A DNA stretch of 64,000 nucleotides, from positions 187,820,809 through 187,884,808 of the forward strand of contig NC_133661.1 in assembly GCF_037893015.1 (NCBI RefSeq), written 5' to 3'. This stretch comes from Macrotis lagotis. Lineage: Eukaryota > Chordata > Mammalia > Peramelemorphia > Peramelidae. The notes beneath the pieces are model-generated. The model made no database searches. It was not told the DNA's origin and saw only the letters and a list, made by a program, of their open reading frames with translations. Of the stretch, positions 24,265-36,424 are shown piece after piece. The position numbers were made by a program, and so were the translations under genes. How positions within the stretch are numbered: the first letter of the stretch is position 1; every line of letters begins with the position of its first letter.

Positions 24265-25110
24265 ATGATGAAAGGCCAGCAGTAAGGGGGGCCCATGGAG
24301 AAATACTTAGAAGAATAGATCCTAACCCAGAGAGATATAGAACTTCTGAGAAGAATATGAATTGGTCTCCAGCCTAGAAAGACTTTTTTGAAGAAATCAG
24401 GAAGGAATTTAAAAATCAGTTAGAAAATTTGGGAAAGGAACTCAAGAAAAAATTAACATTTTGCAAGAGAAAATTAACATCTCGCAACAAGAAAACAAAT
24501 CCTTGGAAAATGCATTTGGACAAATAAAAAATGAGAATAATTGTCTCAGATCCTCAATTGGAGAAATGCAAAAAAAATATTTCTCTCAAAACTACACTTT
24601 TGCAAATGGAAAACTTCAAAAATAGAAATGACCAATTGGAAAAGGAGTTGCAAAAGAAAATTCTTTTTTAAAAAATTTGTGGAAACTAATAACTTCATGA
24701 GACAACAAGATTCTGTTAAACAAAACTAAAAGATCAAACAATAGAAGAAAATGTAAAATACCTCATAAGCAAAACTACTGACCTCGAGAATAGATTGAGG
24801 AGGGACAAACTGAGAATTATAGGCCTTCCTGAAAACACTGAAGAGAAAAATGTCTGGACTTAATATTACAGGATTTAGTGATGGAAAACTGCCCTGATAT
24901 CATGGAACCAGAGGGCAAAATAGCTATTGAAAGAATACATCAATCCCCTTTCTAAAATGAAAACACCAAGGAATGTTGTGGCCAAATTTTCAGAACTATC
25001 AGAAAAAACAGAAAACCATGCAAGCAGGCAGAAAGAAACAATTTAAATACCAAGGAGCCACAGAAAGGATTATGCAGGACCTGGCTGAATCAACATTAAG
25101 GTGTTGAATG
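24265..25110 (+). pseudogene. L1 ORF1 remnant
   Basis: Starts at ATG 24265 (MMKGQQ...). Coiled coil at about 24490-24640 with only two or three 14-residue units (SLENAFGQIKNENN, CLRSSIGEMQKK). RNA-binding half recognisable at 24790-25110 (LRIIGLPENTEEK, ALWKIALISWNQRAK-type shifts). Multiple frame breaks. Confidence 0.85.
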
Positions 25111-27649
25111 CCCTGGAATGAGATATTACAAAGAGCAAGGGAAATTGGAATGCAGCCAAAATCCAGTATTTGGCAAAGTTGAACCTTCTCTTCTAGGGGA
25201 AATGGGAGACTTTCAGCATTTCTGATGAAAATTCCAGAGCTAAAAGGAAAATTTGGACATTAAACAGGAGGCTCAATAGACATATAAAAATGTTTAAAAA
25301 AAGGGTAAAGAGAAAAAAAAACTGCCACCCAATGAGATGAAGCTGGCTATATCCCCACCTGGGATAAAGATTCTCAAATCTCTTGAGAACTGAAAGTCTA
25401 TTAGAGAGAATATATTTAACCATAAGTGATAGACACTCATGATTTTTCTGTTACTCAGATACAATGAGTTAAAACCAATGACTCCTTAAAAAGGGGGACA
25501 GTAAGGAGGGAGGAGATTTAATAGGGGTAAATTTTATTACATTAAGAGGTACAAAGGACCTATTCCAATAGAGGGGAAGAAACAAGGAGGTGAGAACCAC
25601 TTGAATCTTACTCACATCAGATTTGGCTTAAAGTTAACATACCTACAACTCAGCTAAATTATGAAAATTTTCTTACCTTTCAAGTATTAAAAGGGGAAAA
25701 AGGGGAGGGTGGAAAGGGAAACTAACAGAAGGAAGGGAAGGAAAAATGTGCAAAGGGAAAAGGGAAAGAAAGGGGAGGGGTTTTGATATTGGAGGGCAAA
25801 CACACTGAAGGTGATGGTATTCAGAAACAAAATATGGAGGAATATGGATAAAGGGATAAAAGGGAAAAATACAAACAGAAGGAAGATAGCATGGTGGGCA
25901 ATAAAGAGTTAGTAATTATAACTTTGCATGTGAATGGGATGAACTCTTCCTTAAAATGTAAGTGAATAGGAGAGTGGATTAAAAACCAAAATCCTACAAT
26001 ATGCTGCCTAAAAGAAACTCATTTGAAGCAGAGAGATACATATAGAGTAAGGGTAACAGGTTGGAGCAAAATATATTTTACTTCAGCTGAAGTGAAAAAA
26101 GCAGGGGTAGCAATCCTTATCTCAGACAAAGCAGCTGCAAAAATAGATATAATTAAAAGAGGTAAGGAAGAAAACTATAACCTACTAAAAGGGGGCAAAA
26201 CTCTACTACTTGGAGAACTCAACCTCCCACTCTCAAATTTAGATAAATCTAATCATAAAATAAACAAGAAGAAAGTTAAGGAGGTAAATAGATTATTAGA
26301 AAAACCTAGATATGATAGACTTATTGAAGAAAATGCATGGGGATAGAAAGGAATATAATTTTTTTCTGAAGTACATGGCACTTATGCAAACAATGACCAT
26401 GTATTAGGGCATAAAAATCTAATGATTAATTGCAGAAAGGGAGAACTAGTGAATACATCTTTCTCAGATTATAATGCAATAAAAAATCATATGTAATATT
26501 GGACCAGGGAGAAATAGACCCAGAACTAATTGGCAACTAACTAACCTCATTTTAAAGAATGAGTGAATCAAACAACAAATTATAGGAAGAATTAATTATT
26601 TCATCCTAGATAATGACAATAAGGAAACAACATACCAAAACCTGTGAGATTCACTCTAGGCAGTTGTAAGGGAATATATTATATCTTTAAATGCTTACAT
26701 GAATAAATTAGAGAAAGAGGAAATCAATGAAATTAACATGCCACTAAAAAAATTAAAGAACAAATAAAACCCCCCAATTAAATGCCAAATTAGAAATTCT
26801 AAAATTTAATGGAGAAATTTATATTATTGAAAGCAAGAAAATTATTGAACTAATAAATAAAACTAAGAGTTGGTTTTATGAACAAAAAAACAATAAAATT
26901 GATAAACCTCTGGTCAATTTGATTAAAAAAAAGAAAGAGGAAAACCAAATTGTTAATATCATAAATGAAAAAGGTGAACTCATCATCAATGAGGAGGAAA
27001 TTAAAATAATAATTTGGAATTATTTTGCCCAATGCTATGTCAATAAATTTTATAAACTAAGAAAAATTGATGATATTTTCAAAAATATAAGTTGCCAAGG
27101 TTAATTGAAAGGAAATTAAATACCTAAATAACCCTATCTCAGAAAAAGAAATTCAGCAAGCCATTATTGAACTCACTAAGAAAAAATCTCCAGGGCCAGA
27201 TGAATTCATAAGTTAATTCTATCAGACATTTAAGGAACAGCTGGTTTGAATTTTATATCAACTGGAAAAAAAAAGGGAAGATGTAACTCTGCCTCTTTCT
27301 ATGACACCAATATGTGCTGATAAACTGAAGCCAGGAAGAGTTAAAACAGAAAAAAAAATTATAGATCTATCTCCCTGATGAATATAGATGCAAAAATCTT
27401 AAATAAAATATTAGCAAAATGATTACAACTAGTTATCACTAGGATAATCTATTTTGACCAATTAGCATTCAACCCTGGAATGCAGGGTTGGTTCAGTTTT
27501 AGGAAAACTGTCAATATAATTAATTAAATCAATAATAAATATATGAGAAATTATATCAATAGATGCTGAAAAATCTTTTGACAAAATACAGCATCCTTTC
27601 CTTCTAAAAACACTAGAGAGTGTAGGAATAAATGTATTGTTCCTTAGAA

Positions 27650-27661
27650 TAATAAGTAGTA
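27650..27661 (+). repeat. SINE target-site duplication, left copy (12 bp)
   Basis: TAATAAGTAGTA, repeated at 27815-27826. Confidence 0.9.
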
Positions 27662-27814
27662 TCATTCTTTAGGTTTTTTGAAAGGCAATGAGGTTACGTG
27701 GCTTGCCCAAGGCCCCACAGTTAGGTAATTATTAAGTGTCTGAGACCGGATTTGAACTCAGGTACTCCTGACTCCAGGACCAGTGTTCTATCCACTGTGC
27801 CACCTAGCCACCCC
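27662..27814 (-). mobile_element. Short tRNA-derived marsupial SINE inside L1 ORF2
   Basis: Reverse orientation, from the T-rich tail TTAGGTTTTTTGAAAGGCAA to the head TGTGCCACCTAGCCACCCC. Perfect 12-bp target duplications. It is younger than the L1 it interrupts. Confidence 0.97.
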
Positions 27815-27826
27815 TAATAAGTAGTA
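27815..27826 (+). repeat. SINE target-site duplication, right copy (12 bp)
   Basis: TAATAAGTAGTA, partner of 27650-27661. Confidence 0.9.
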
Positions 27827-30040
27827 GCTATCTGAAACCATCAACAAGCCTTATATGAAATGGGGATAGGCTAGAGGCATTTCTAATTAGATCAGGTGTG
27901 AAACAACGATGTCCATTATCACCACTATTATTCAATATAGTATTAAAAATGTTAGCTTTAGCAAAAAAGTGAAGAAAAATAAACTGAAGGAATTAGAATT
28001 GATAAGGAAGAGACAAAACTCTCACTCTTTGCAGATGACATGATAGTATACCTAGAGAATCCCAAAAAATCATCTAAAAACTACTAGAAATAGTTAGCAA
28101 CTTTAGCATTGTTGCAGAATCTAAAATAAACCCTCATAAATCTCAACATTTTTGTATATGACTATCAAGATGCAGCAGAAATAGATCGAAAGAGAAATAC
28201 CATTCAAAGTAACCTCAGACAATATACAATTCTTAGGAGTCTACCTGCCAAGGCAGACTCAAAAATTTTTTGAAAACAATAGTGAGATACTTCTCACAGA
28301 AATAAAGTCAGATTTAAATAACTTGGCAAATATCAACTGCTCATGGATAGGTTGAGCTAATATAATAAAAATGACATTTCTACCAAAATTAAACTACTTG
28401 TTTAGTGCCCTACCAATCAAAATTCCAAAAAATTACTTTAACGATTTAGAAAAAAATTGTATGTAAATTCATATGGAGAAATAAAAATTTGAGAATTTCC
28501 AGGGATTCAATCAAAAAATGTGCAAAAAAAAGTGGCTTGGGCTTACCAGATCTCAAATTATATTATAAAATTCAGTTATTCCAACAGACTGTTATTGGCT
28601 AAGAAATAGAGTGGTAGATCAGTGGAATAGATGCTGCAATAGCAGGAAATGATTACAGTAATCTGCTATTTGATAAACCAAAAGAGTTCAGCTATTGGGA
28701 TAAAAATTCTCTCATTGATTAAAAACTTGGGAAATTTGGAAGCTAGTATGAAAGAAACTTGGATTAGACCAACACCTCACAATCTATACCAAGATAAAAA
28801 CCAATATTATCAGCAAATTAGAAGATCAAGGAATAGTTTACCTGTCAGACCTATGGAAAGGGAAGCAGTTTGATTACATTAAATTAAAAATTTTTTCACA
28901 AATAAAACCACCATAAACAATATTAAAAGATATGTAGTAAATTGGGAAACAATTTTTACAACTTCTATTTATGACAAAGGACTAATTTCTAAAATATACA
29001 GAGGACTTTGTCAAATTTTCAAAAAAAAAAAGCCATTCACCAATTGACATATGACCAAAGATATGCAAAGGCAATTTACAGATGAGGAAATCAAAGTAAT
29101 TCAGTCATATGAAAAATTGCTCCAAATAATGCTTATCAGAGAAATATAAATTAAAGCATCTCTGAGGTACCACTTCACTCCTCTCAGACTGGCCAATATG
29201 ACAAGAAAGGTCAAAGATCAATGTTGGAAGGGATGTGAGAAATCTGGGACACTAATATATTGTTGGTGGAGTTGTGAACTCAACCAACCTTTCTGGAGAG
29301 CAATTTGGAATTACACCCCAAAGGACAACAAAAATGTGCCTACTCTTTGATCCAGCAATATCTCTACTGGGTCTATACCCTGAAGGCATTATGAAAAAGA
29401 TAAAAGCATCACTTCTACAAAAATATTCATTGCAGTCCTGTTTGTGGTGGCAAAGAACTGGAAATTAAGTGAATGTCGTTCAATTGAGAGATGGCTTAAC
29501 AAACTGTGGTATTTGCATGTGATGGAACACTATTTTTTATTAGAACCCAGGAGGGATGGGAATTCATGGTTGCCTGGAAAGATTTGAATGAACTGATGCT
29601 GAGTGAGATGAGCACAACCAGAAGAACATTGTATACCCTAACTGCAACATGGGGGTGATGACCAACCTCAATGGATTTAATTACTCCATCAGTGCAACTA
29701 TCAGGCACAATTTTTGGGTATCTGTGATGGAGAATACTATCTGTATCCAGAGAGAGAATTGTGGACTTTGACAGAGCCCAAAACCTTTAATTTAAAAGAA
29801 AGTTATCTTATTTTGTAATTTTGCTATCTCTAAGTTTATTTTTCTTCCTTAAGGATATGATTTTTCCTCTCTCCACATTCAACTTAGATCAATGTATATC
29901 ATGGCAACAATGCAAAGACTAACAGACTTCCTTCTGTGGTGGGTTGGGGGAGGGATGCAAGAGTAGGTGAAATACTGTAAAAGTCAAAATAAATAACATC
30001 TTTCTTTTATTTTAAAAAAACCCTTTGAATTCTAAAAAAA

Positions 30041-30054
30041 CCACATATACTAGA
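30041..30054 (+). repeat. Target-site duplication, right copy (14 bp)
   Basis: CCACATATACTAGA, partner of 23567-23580. Confidence 0.95.
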
Positions 30055-30955
30055 AACAAATTACTTCAATATAACTGTTTTCAATTTAATCATTTATAAA
30101 GAACTATTCCAACTTCAAATTTATGATTTTATTACTCTGTATATCGCCCCAAAAATCTTTAGTTTTTTCTAAGGCAAAAACATATTAAGAAGAAATTATA
30201 CATCATACCATTAACAGAATGGTATTCTGAGAACAATTTACATTTAAAGACTGCCATCACATATTTCCTGAGATGCTGCTGCCAAATATATGAAAATATA
30301 TTTTTTGCTTTAAGAGACAACCCCAGGAACCCTGAAGATCTTTTCACTTTTTAACCCTGCCCATCATCTAATGATAGCCTTAAACTAAATGGGTGAGTTT
30401 CTTCTTGGAAGGGTAAACTATTTTACTTGGTGTTCCATTATCATGTCCTTTCCATTCTTATCAGTCTGCTCCTGCAATGAACTCCCTCCAAGACTGATGA
30501 TGTCCTTTGAAATCCATCTCTCTGCGGTAATTTCTTTCTGGGATTTTCCTTTAGGTGCCTCCAACACCCCCAAACTATTATTTTTCTCTTTCCTACATAC
30601 TTACTTTATTCTAAATTTCTTTATAATTACTTGTGAACATTTTTTTCCAGTAAACAATAAAATTATTGAGAGCAAACACTAGATTCTTTTACATTTTTGC
30701 TTCTGATACATAAAAGTTAGCTCAATAATTATCTACTGAATCAACAATAACTGTTGGAAAGGAGAGTGCATTGAAGAGATTGTTCTTTCCCTTGCTTCAG
30801 TAATTGATGCCATCTCATTAGCCTCTTGGGGTTATAATAATTGATAATTATTTTACCCTCTTTATTCTACTTAGAGCTTGCCTGCCCATTTTTGTCCACT
30901 TATGGATCAAGCCCAATGGGAGAAGACAATTGGAAATACTATCTTTACAGGCAGA
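30055..30955. other. Interval without recognisable genes
   Basis: A weak L2-like 3' end may lie at 30560-30745 (AATAAAATTATTGAGAGCAA, GCTCAATAATTATCTACTGA). Nothing else is supported. Confidence 0.45.
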
Positions 30956-31313
30956 TGAAGGGAAGAGAAGCATCACTTCTCTCTTTGTACAAAGAGGCAC
31001 ATAATTTCTTCTTACTCATGCTTGCTTCTAATTCTGTAATATTTTCCCCAAGTCCTTCAGAAATTAAGAATTACATTAATCTGTCAATTGAATATCCTCT
31101 CAAAAGAAGGCAACAACTTCTCCAGGTATGCTTGTTAAGCAGTAAGAAATTATTTTATCTACTCCAAAAACAGACAGAAATCATTTGAAATTCCATTTAA
31201 TGAGATATATTAAAGAGACCAATTCTTATATCCTAAAATTGTCTCCCTTCATTTAGAACTTGTTTCACAGTGTATGTTGCTGATTGAAGGTAGCATTTTT
31301 TTAGCTCTTTAGT

Positions 31314-31330
31314 AGAAATAAGTTGGTCTG
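31314..31330 (+). repeat. SINE target-site duplication, left copy (17 bp)
   Basis: AGAAATAAGTTGGTCTG, perfect repeat at 31474-31490. Confidence 0.96.
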
Positions 31331-31473
31331 GGGCAGCTAGGTGGCACAGTGGATAGAGCACTGGCCCTGGAGTCAGGAATACCTGATTTCAAATCCAGCC
31401 TCAGACACTTAATAATTTACTAGCTGTGTGGCCTTTGGCAAGCCATTTAACTCCATTTGCCTTGCAAAAAAAA
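31331..31473 (+). mobile_element. Short tRNA-derived marsupial SINE
   Basis: Starts GGGCAGCTAGGTGGCACAGT with A-box and B-box-like parts, CAGACACTTAATAATTTACT, ends TTGCCTTGCAAAAAAAA. A perfect 17-bp target duplication makes this one of the youngest insertions in the window. Confidence 0.98.
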
Positions 31474-31490
31474 AGAAATAAGTTGGTCTG
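31474..31490 (+). repeat. SINE target-site duplication, right copy (17 bp)
   Basis: AGAAATAAGTTGGTCTG, partner of 31314-31330. Confidence 0.96.
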
Positions 31491-32734
31491 CAAGGAACAG
31501 GAGTTTTCTAACATTAGATACTTATCATTAATAGTAACAATTGAAAGTTTCTAAGAATATTTTGTGACCCATAATCCTTTTTCTTTTTACTTGTGTTTTG
31601 GGTGGTTAGGGAAGGAGCTGATTATCAAGGAAGAAGTTGAAACAATGAGGTTCCAGTATCCAACTTAGGGTAATGAAGAAAGGAGAAGGGAAAATAGCAG
31701 AAGATGATATTAAGGAAATATAAAAGAAGGGTGAAGAAGAAGAATTAAAAAGAAGGAAAAAGTTAAATTTGGAAAGTAGTGAGAAATACTAGTTGAGATA
31801 CAAATCCATGTCTTTGAAACCAAATCTATGGTTCTTTTCCCTGAGAAAGGGAGTGAAATAAGATAAAGAAGAAAGGGTGATAATTTTCATGTACAGAAAA
31901 TTAAATTGAACATTTTGATCTTTGGATCCTGGATATAGGGAATAAAGTCAGATGATCCCAACAGGCAGCAAGGAGCAAGAAATTGGTGGTGATGATAGTG
32001 TGTGTCTCAATGATTCTTAACCTTAAAAATACAGAGATGAGCACATTGATTTTTACCACATACCTGGAATCACAAGCTGGTCAGTAAGGAGGGTAGGAGA
32101 GAAAGATTGCAGAGGAAGAATTATTTCCTTCTTTTTTTGATCAGGTTCAATCATTAGTTACACACTTTATTTCCTAGGTCTAGGTAGGGAGTTGCATAGT
32201 CTTCATTCTTAGGCTTCTGTTCTTGTATCATTGAGATTCTGAAGGGAAGATTGTAAAGGGTCAAGATGGAAATTACATTAGTATGACAATCTCCAAGTAC
32301 ATTTGCTAAAAGAGGGGGAGAATATAAGACCACAGACATGCTCCATCTTATACTCCACCCTCAATTCTTCTCCCTGAGGGACTAATTTGTTTACTCAAGA
32401 GGAACAGTGCCAAGGGAAAATTTTGCCAATTATTTCCTTTTCTTTCCTTGAGTACTTATCCTCTCTGGGGTCTAATATTCAGAAATAATTTAATGTAGTT
32501 TTAATCAGGGAAGCATCTATTGAATATCTACTATATTCAGCCTTCTCACAATAATGAGTTATTTTCTATTTATTTATGTATAATATTTTCTCTTCATTTT
32601 TTTGATGCACGACACTAATCATTGCTGGTCATGTCCAGGGTCTCACAATCCCATTCTTGGATAAAGTCTTCATGATATATGAGAATGAGACTTTTGTGTA
32701 GTGTATGGGTTTTCTCACTCTTCTCACTCTTTAT

Positions 32735-32868
32735 TTTTGCAAGTCATTGGGGTTAAAGTGCTTGTCCAAGTTCTCACAGCTAAGTAACTATAAGTGTCTG
32801 AGGTCTGTTTTGAACTCAGGTCCTCCTGACTCCAAGACTCTATACACCGTGGCACCTAGTTGCTATTC
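32735..32868 (-). mobile_element. tRNA-derived SINE, diverged
   Basis: Reverse orientation: GGGGTTAAAGTGCTTGTCCA, TAAGTGTCTGAGGTC, TCCTCCTGACTCCAAG, GTGGCACCTAGTTGC. Confidence 0.8.
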
Positions 32869-32934
32869 ATTCTTTGCTCTTGAACCATATTTTTCATGTA
32901 TTTTTAATCTATTCTTTTCTGTCTTCTGGGCATT

Positions 32935-33125
32935 GAAGTCTTGGCATTGGATTTGGAGTCAACAGGACTTGAACTTGAATTTGGTCTCAGATACTTTCTG
33001 GATATGTGGACAAGTAACATAACTTCTTGTAGCTTCTTCATTATCTCTAAAATAGGGATAATCTCTCACAATATTGTTGTGAGGATCTAATAGGATATGT
33101 ACAGTGTTTTAATATATAGTGTGAT
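32935..33125 (+). mobile_element. MIR/CORE-type SINE
   Basis: GGATTTGGAGTCAACAGGAC, AATTTGGTCTCAGATACTTT, then the 3' landmarks TTCATTATCTCTAAAATAGG and ATTGTTGTGAGGATCTAATA. Confidence 0.75.
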
Positions 33126-33179
33126 TTAATTTTGTCATTTCTTCTTTCCCAACATCTTTCACAAATGTCCTCTCAGTTA

Positions 33180-33860
33180 TCAGTGACAAGAAGTACCTAG
33201 TTTAGACCCTCATTACTTCTTTCCAAATCTACTGCTTAAACCTTATAACTGGTTTCCCTGTCCATACCAATCTTTCCTTCACTCTGTTGCCAATGTTATT
33301 TTTCTAAAGCTAATATATCTCCCTTTTCTCCAAGCTAAAGTTACTTCCAGTGGCTCCCTATTATGTCCAGCATAAAAATAAAATCCTCTGTTGAGGAATT
33401 TAAATGCCTTTAAAGCTCTTTATAACTTTTCCTTTTACCTTTCAAAACTTTTTACACTTCATTACACTGAAAGCACTTGATGATCAAACTACACTTGTCC
33501 ACTTATAGCTATTCAGACATTAATTTTCATCTCCTTTCTTTATGCTTTGCCATGGGTTGTTCCCATACCTGGAGCACTCTGATTTTTTTTCCCCTGAATT
33601 TTCTTCAAACCCATTTTCTATAGGAAGCCTTCCACAGTCCTTCCACCTGCTAATGTGTTGCCCTTTCTGATTGTCTTCATCTACTCTGGATATATATTTT
33701 ACATACTTAATTATTTACATTTTTTCCTTATTGGAATGTTAGATTATTAAAGGAAGGGTTTGTGGTGCTGTTTTTTTGTTTTTTTTTTGTTTTGGCATGT
33801 CCAACACTGAACCTGGTATATACAAAGCACTTAATAAATGTTTGTTGACCAATTGATTAA
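33180..33860 (+). mobile_element. L2-type LINE 3' region
   Basis: CAGTGGCTCCCTATTATGTC, TTTAAAGCTCTTTATAACTT, TGTTCCCATACCTGGAGCAC, GAAGCCTTCCACAGTCC and the terminal CACTTAATAAATGTTTGTTG are the familiar order of an L2 3' end in sense orientation, about 680 bp. Confidence 0.8.
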
Positions 33861-34402
<542 letters not shown>

Positions 34403-34604
34403 ATTTGTTTTGGCATGTACTCTGGGCACTGTACATGTTGACCATACTTAGAATTGAACTGGAGTGGAAGAATGAACTGGATCAACTTTGGGAAATTCCT
34501 ATGTTCTTTTAATCAGCTGAAGGTTCATAAAAAATACTAAAATTAGTCACTTTTAAATACCAGTGCTTGTCCTTTGATATTGTTTGTTTATGATTTATGG
34601 GAAT

Positions 34605-34865
34605 ACTATAATGTCTAAAAAAGTAAAGGATCACCCAGAAAAAAAATTTGTGATCAAATTTGTTGCAAATAAAAGATTATATGAAAGAAACATTGTGAAG
34701 GAGATAAAAGAAGCACATCAACTAAAAGGTAGATGTACTGGTCATATGGTGAGCATAAGGGATAATCTATAGACAGCTCATATACCCCATTATAGAAATG
34801 TCAGGAGGGCTCAAGAAAGGCCTGCAAGACATTGAGCTGAACTCCCAGGTGGAATTTCCATTATT
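34605..34865 (+). mobile_element. Non-L1 LINE fragment, C-terminus of an RTE-like ORF
   Basis: The frame reads LYERNIVKEIKEAHQLKGRC, TGHMVSIRDNL, then NVRRAQERPARH. This looks like the W-[AT]-GH-V-M-R...DNRW...RRAQGRPARRW tail found in RTE-clade reverse transcriptases. Short and interrupted by a stop. Confidence 0.55.
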
Positions 34866-35119
34866 CTGATAAAGAGGCAAAAGAAGAAAAATGAGCGATT
34901 TCAGAAGAACCATATAGAGATGTTATTTAGAAGAAGGATTAGATTTGTGTTCATTGATTCAACAGGGTCAAAATGGGACTAAAATGGGTGGATGTCACAG
35001 GGAGGTAAAGTACCATTTGAGATAGGGAAAAATTTCTTAAGGGTTAGAGTAGTAGAATTATTTATCTCAAGTTATAGAGTTAATTGACAGACGATGGGAC
35101 TTGAAAACAAGAAACCGTG

Positions 35120-35350
35120 TCTTCAGATGTTGTTATTGTTGTGTTGTTGATCTTTTGATTTTTGAAGAAAAGAAATGACATTACAGGCTTGACTAATGTC
35201 AGTTGGATTTAATGGGGCCAGAATTGTGTAGTCATCAGTCTCATTCTCTCTTCCAGAGTCATCAAAGTTCAGTGGCAAGACAAAAGTCAGGGTAAATGGC
35301 AGTGGCTTGGTATGCAGGGAATGCTATTAGTTTCTTCAATGTCTGACCAA
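35120..35350 (-). mobile_element. SINE with LINE-like 3' tail, diverged
   Basis: The minus strand reads TTTGATGACTCTGGAAGAGA, GAATGAGACTGATGACT, AAATCCAACTGACATTAGTC and a TGTCATTTCTTTTCTTCAAA tail ending in CAACAACACAACAATAACAAC. This resembles the body and tail of 61300-61490. Confidence 0.6.
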
Positions 35351-35433
35351 ATTCTAAGCACTCCATAGTGTTTTCTTTAACCATTTTCATGGCTATTGGA
35401 ACAGATTGCTCCCATCTGCCCATTCCACTGGGG

Positions 35434-35445
35434 GGGGGGGGAGTC
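35434..35445. repeat. Poly(G) tract
   Basis: About a dozen consecutive G residues in otherwise ordinary sequence. Confidence 0.8.
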
Positions 35446-36033
35446 TTCACATACTTCACATCCTCTTAAATCACTGACATGAAACTTAGTTTAGCCCATC
35501 TGCTTAGACAACTTTACTGGAATGTGACCACTGAGCATCCTATACTTTCTTGGAACTAGGTGATAGATAGACACTAAATGTAGATGAACAACCCTGAGAA
35601 TGGCTCAGTAAACCTTTACATGGGGGAACTAGTCCTCCCTGAACACCCCCATACACACTTCCAATATATGAATATATTTTTACATTTATGTCATATATCT
35701 TCATGTACAGTGTTGTATTATGTGATGCAGCTTTTTATTTTTTAGGTAATGAGGAAAATTTTAATTTAAATCTTTCACAGATTCATATTTAATGAAAAAA
35801 GTACCTCTTGAGGAATCTTGATTTCCTAAATGAGAGATTTATTTATTTTTCTTGTTAAAAATATACATATTATAGGCAAAATCTGTTGAAACAAATAAAT
35901 ATCTTGAAGAAAGAGTTCTCAGATGCATTTATATTTATCAGTTGTTGTAAACACTTTTTTCCCTTTGCTTGATAAAATATTTGGACTTCTTGCTCAGAAT
36001 AATATTTTTAATGTCCAAAATAAAATTAATAGC

Positions 36034-36035
<2 letters not shown>

Positions 36036-36084
<49 letters not shown>
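36036..36084. repeat. (TA)n microsatellite
   Basis: About 48 bp of pure TA. Confidence 0.97.
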
Positions 36085-36087
<3 letters not shown>

Positions 36088-36204
36088 CCAATTACACTTA
36101 AATAGTTTTTGAAATAATTTGAAAAACAAGTTCATTGACCCCTTGAAATGTTTCCACTAGTCAAGAACCCTTGTTCTAAATGCTTAGTCCCTGATCAAGG
36201 ATAA

Positions 36205-36395
36205 TTAAGTGTAGTCTTTATTTTTTTTTCAAATAGTATTTTATTTTTTTCTGATTACACATTAAGATAGTTTTCAACATTAGTTTTTTGTAAGATCTTG
36301 AGTTTTAAATTTTTCTCCTCACTCTTCTGCCTTGCTACCCCCAAAACTGAAAACAATCTTATTATAAAATATACTTGTTTTAGTGGTATAACATT
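36205..36395 (-). mobile_element. L1 3' UTR fragment, older subfamily, minus strand
   Basis: TTTTATTTTTTTCTGATTAC, AAGATAGTTTTCAACATTAG and TGTAAGATCTTGAGTTTTAA match the reverse of the tail I know for older marsupial L1 copies. Confidence 0.6.
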
Positions 36396-36424
36396 CAGAT
36401 TCCTAGAGGAAAAGCTGAGTGAAT

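Larger units (their letters stand above)
25891..29545 (+). pseudogene. L1 ORF2 remnant
   Basis: ATG at 25891 opens MVGNKELVIITLHVNGMNSS. Endonuclease pieces at 26023-26346 (MKQRDTYRVRVTGWSKIYFT, LLLGELNLPLSNLDKSNHK). RT pieces at 26919-28080, including the DNA for [14 protein letters not shown] at 28020-28070. C-terminal Cys/His knuckle region at 29215-29345 (CWKGCEKSGTLIYCWW by eye). Interrupted by a SINE at 27662-27814 and by many small changes. Confidence 0.9.
23581..30040 (+). mobile_element. Full-length, decayed L1 LINE, plus strand
   Basis: 5' UTR 23581-24264 (start CTTCCTGCCAATATGGCGGA), ORF1 about 24265-25110, purine-rich spacer to 25890, ORF2 25891 to about 29545, 3' UTR and A-rich tail to 30040. 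Perfect 14-bp target duplications flank it. The length is 6.46 kb including a 153-bp SINE. It is clearly more decayed than the two minus-strand copies at the left of the window: many stops and frame changes, and no open stretch over about 110 codons. It is therefore the older insertion. Confidence 0.96.
30960..31990 (+). repeat. Segmental duplication copy A (partner 41780-42620)
   Basis: Shared blocks in the same order: CTTGCTTCTAATTCTGTAAT against CTTGCATCTAATTCTACAAT; CAGTAAGAAATTATTTTAT in both; GGAATTCCATT against GAAATTCCATT; GATTATCAAGGAAGA against GATAATCAAGGAAGA; GGTTCCAGTATCCAACTTAG against GGTTCTAGGACTCAACTTAG; CTGGATATAGGGAATA against CTGGAATTAGGGAATA. A SINE (31331-31473) interrupts only this copy. 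Non-coding. Confidence 0.85.

Noticed and set aside
31331-31473. tRNA-like A-box/B-box sequences
   Set aside because: They are heads of SINEs with A-rich tails and target duplications; no cloverleaf of a functional tRNA can be completed.
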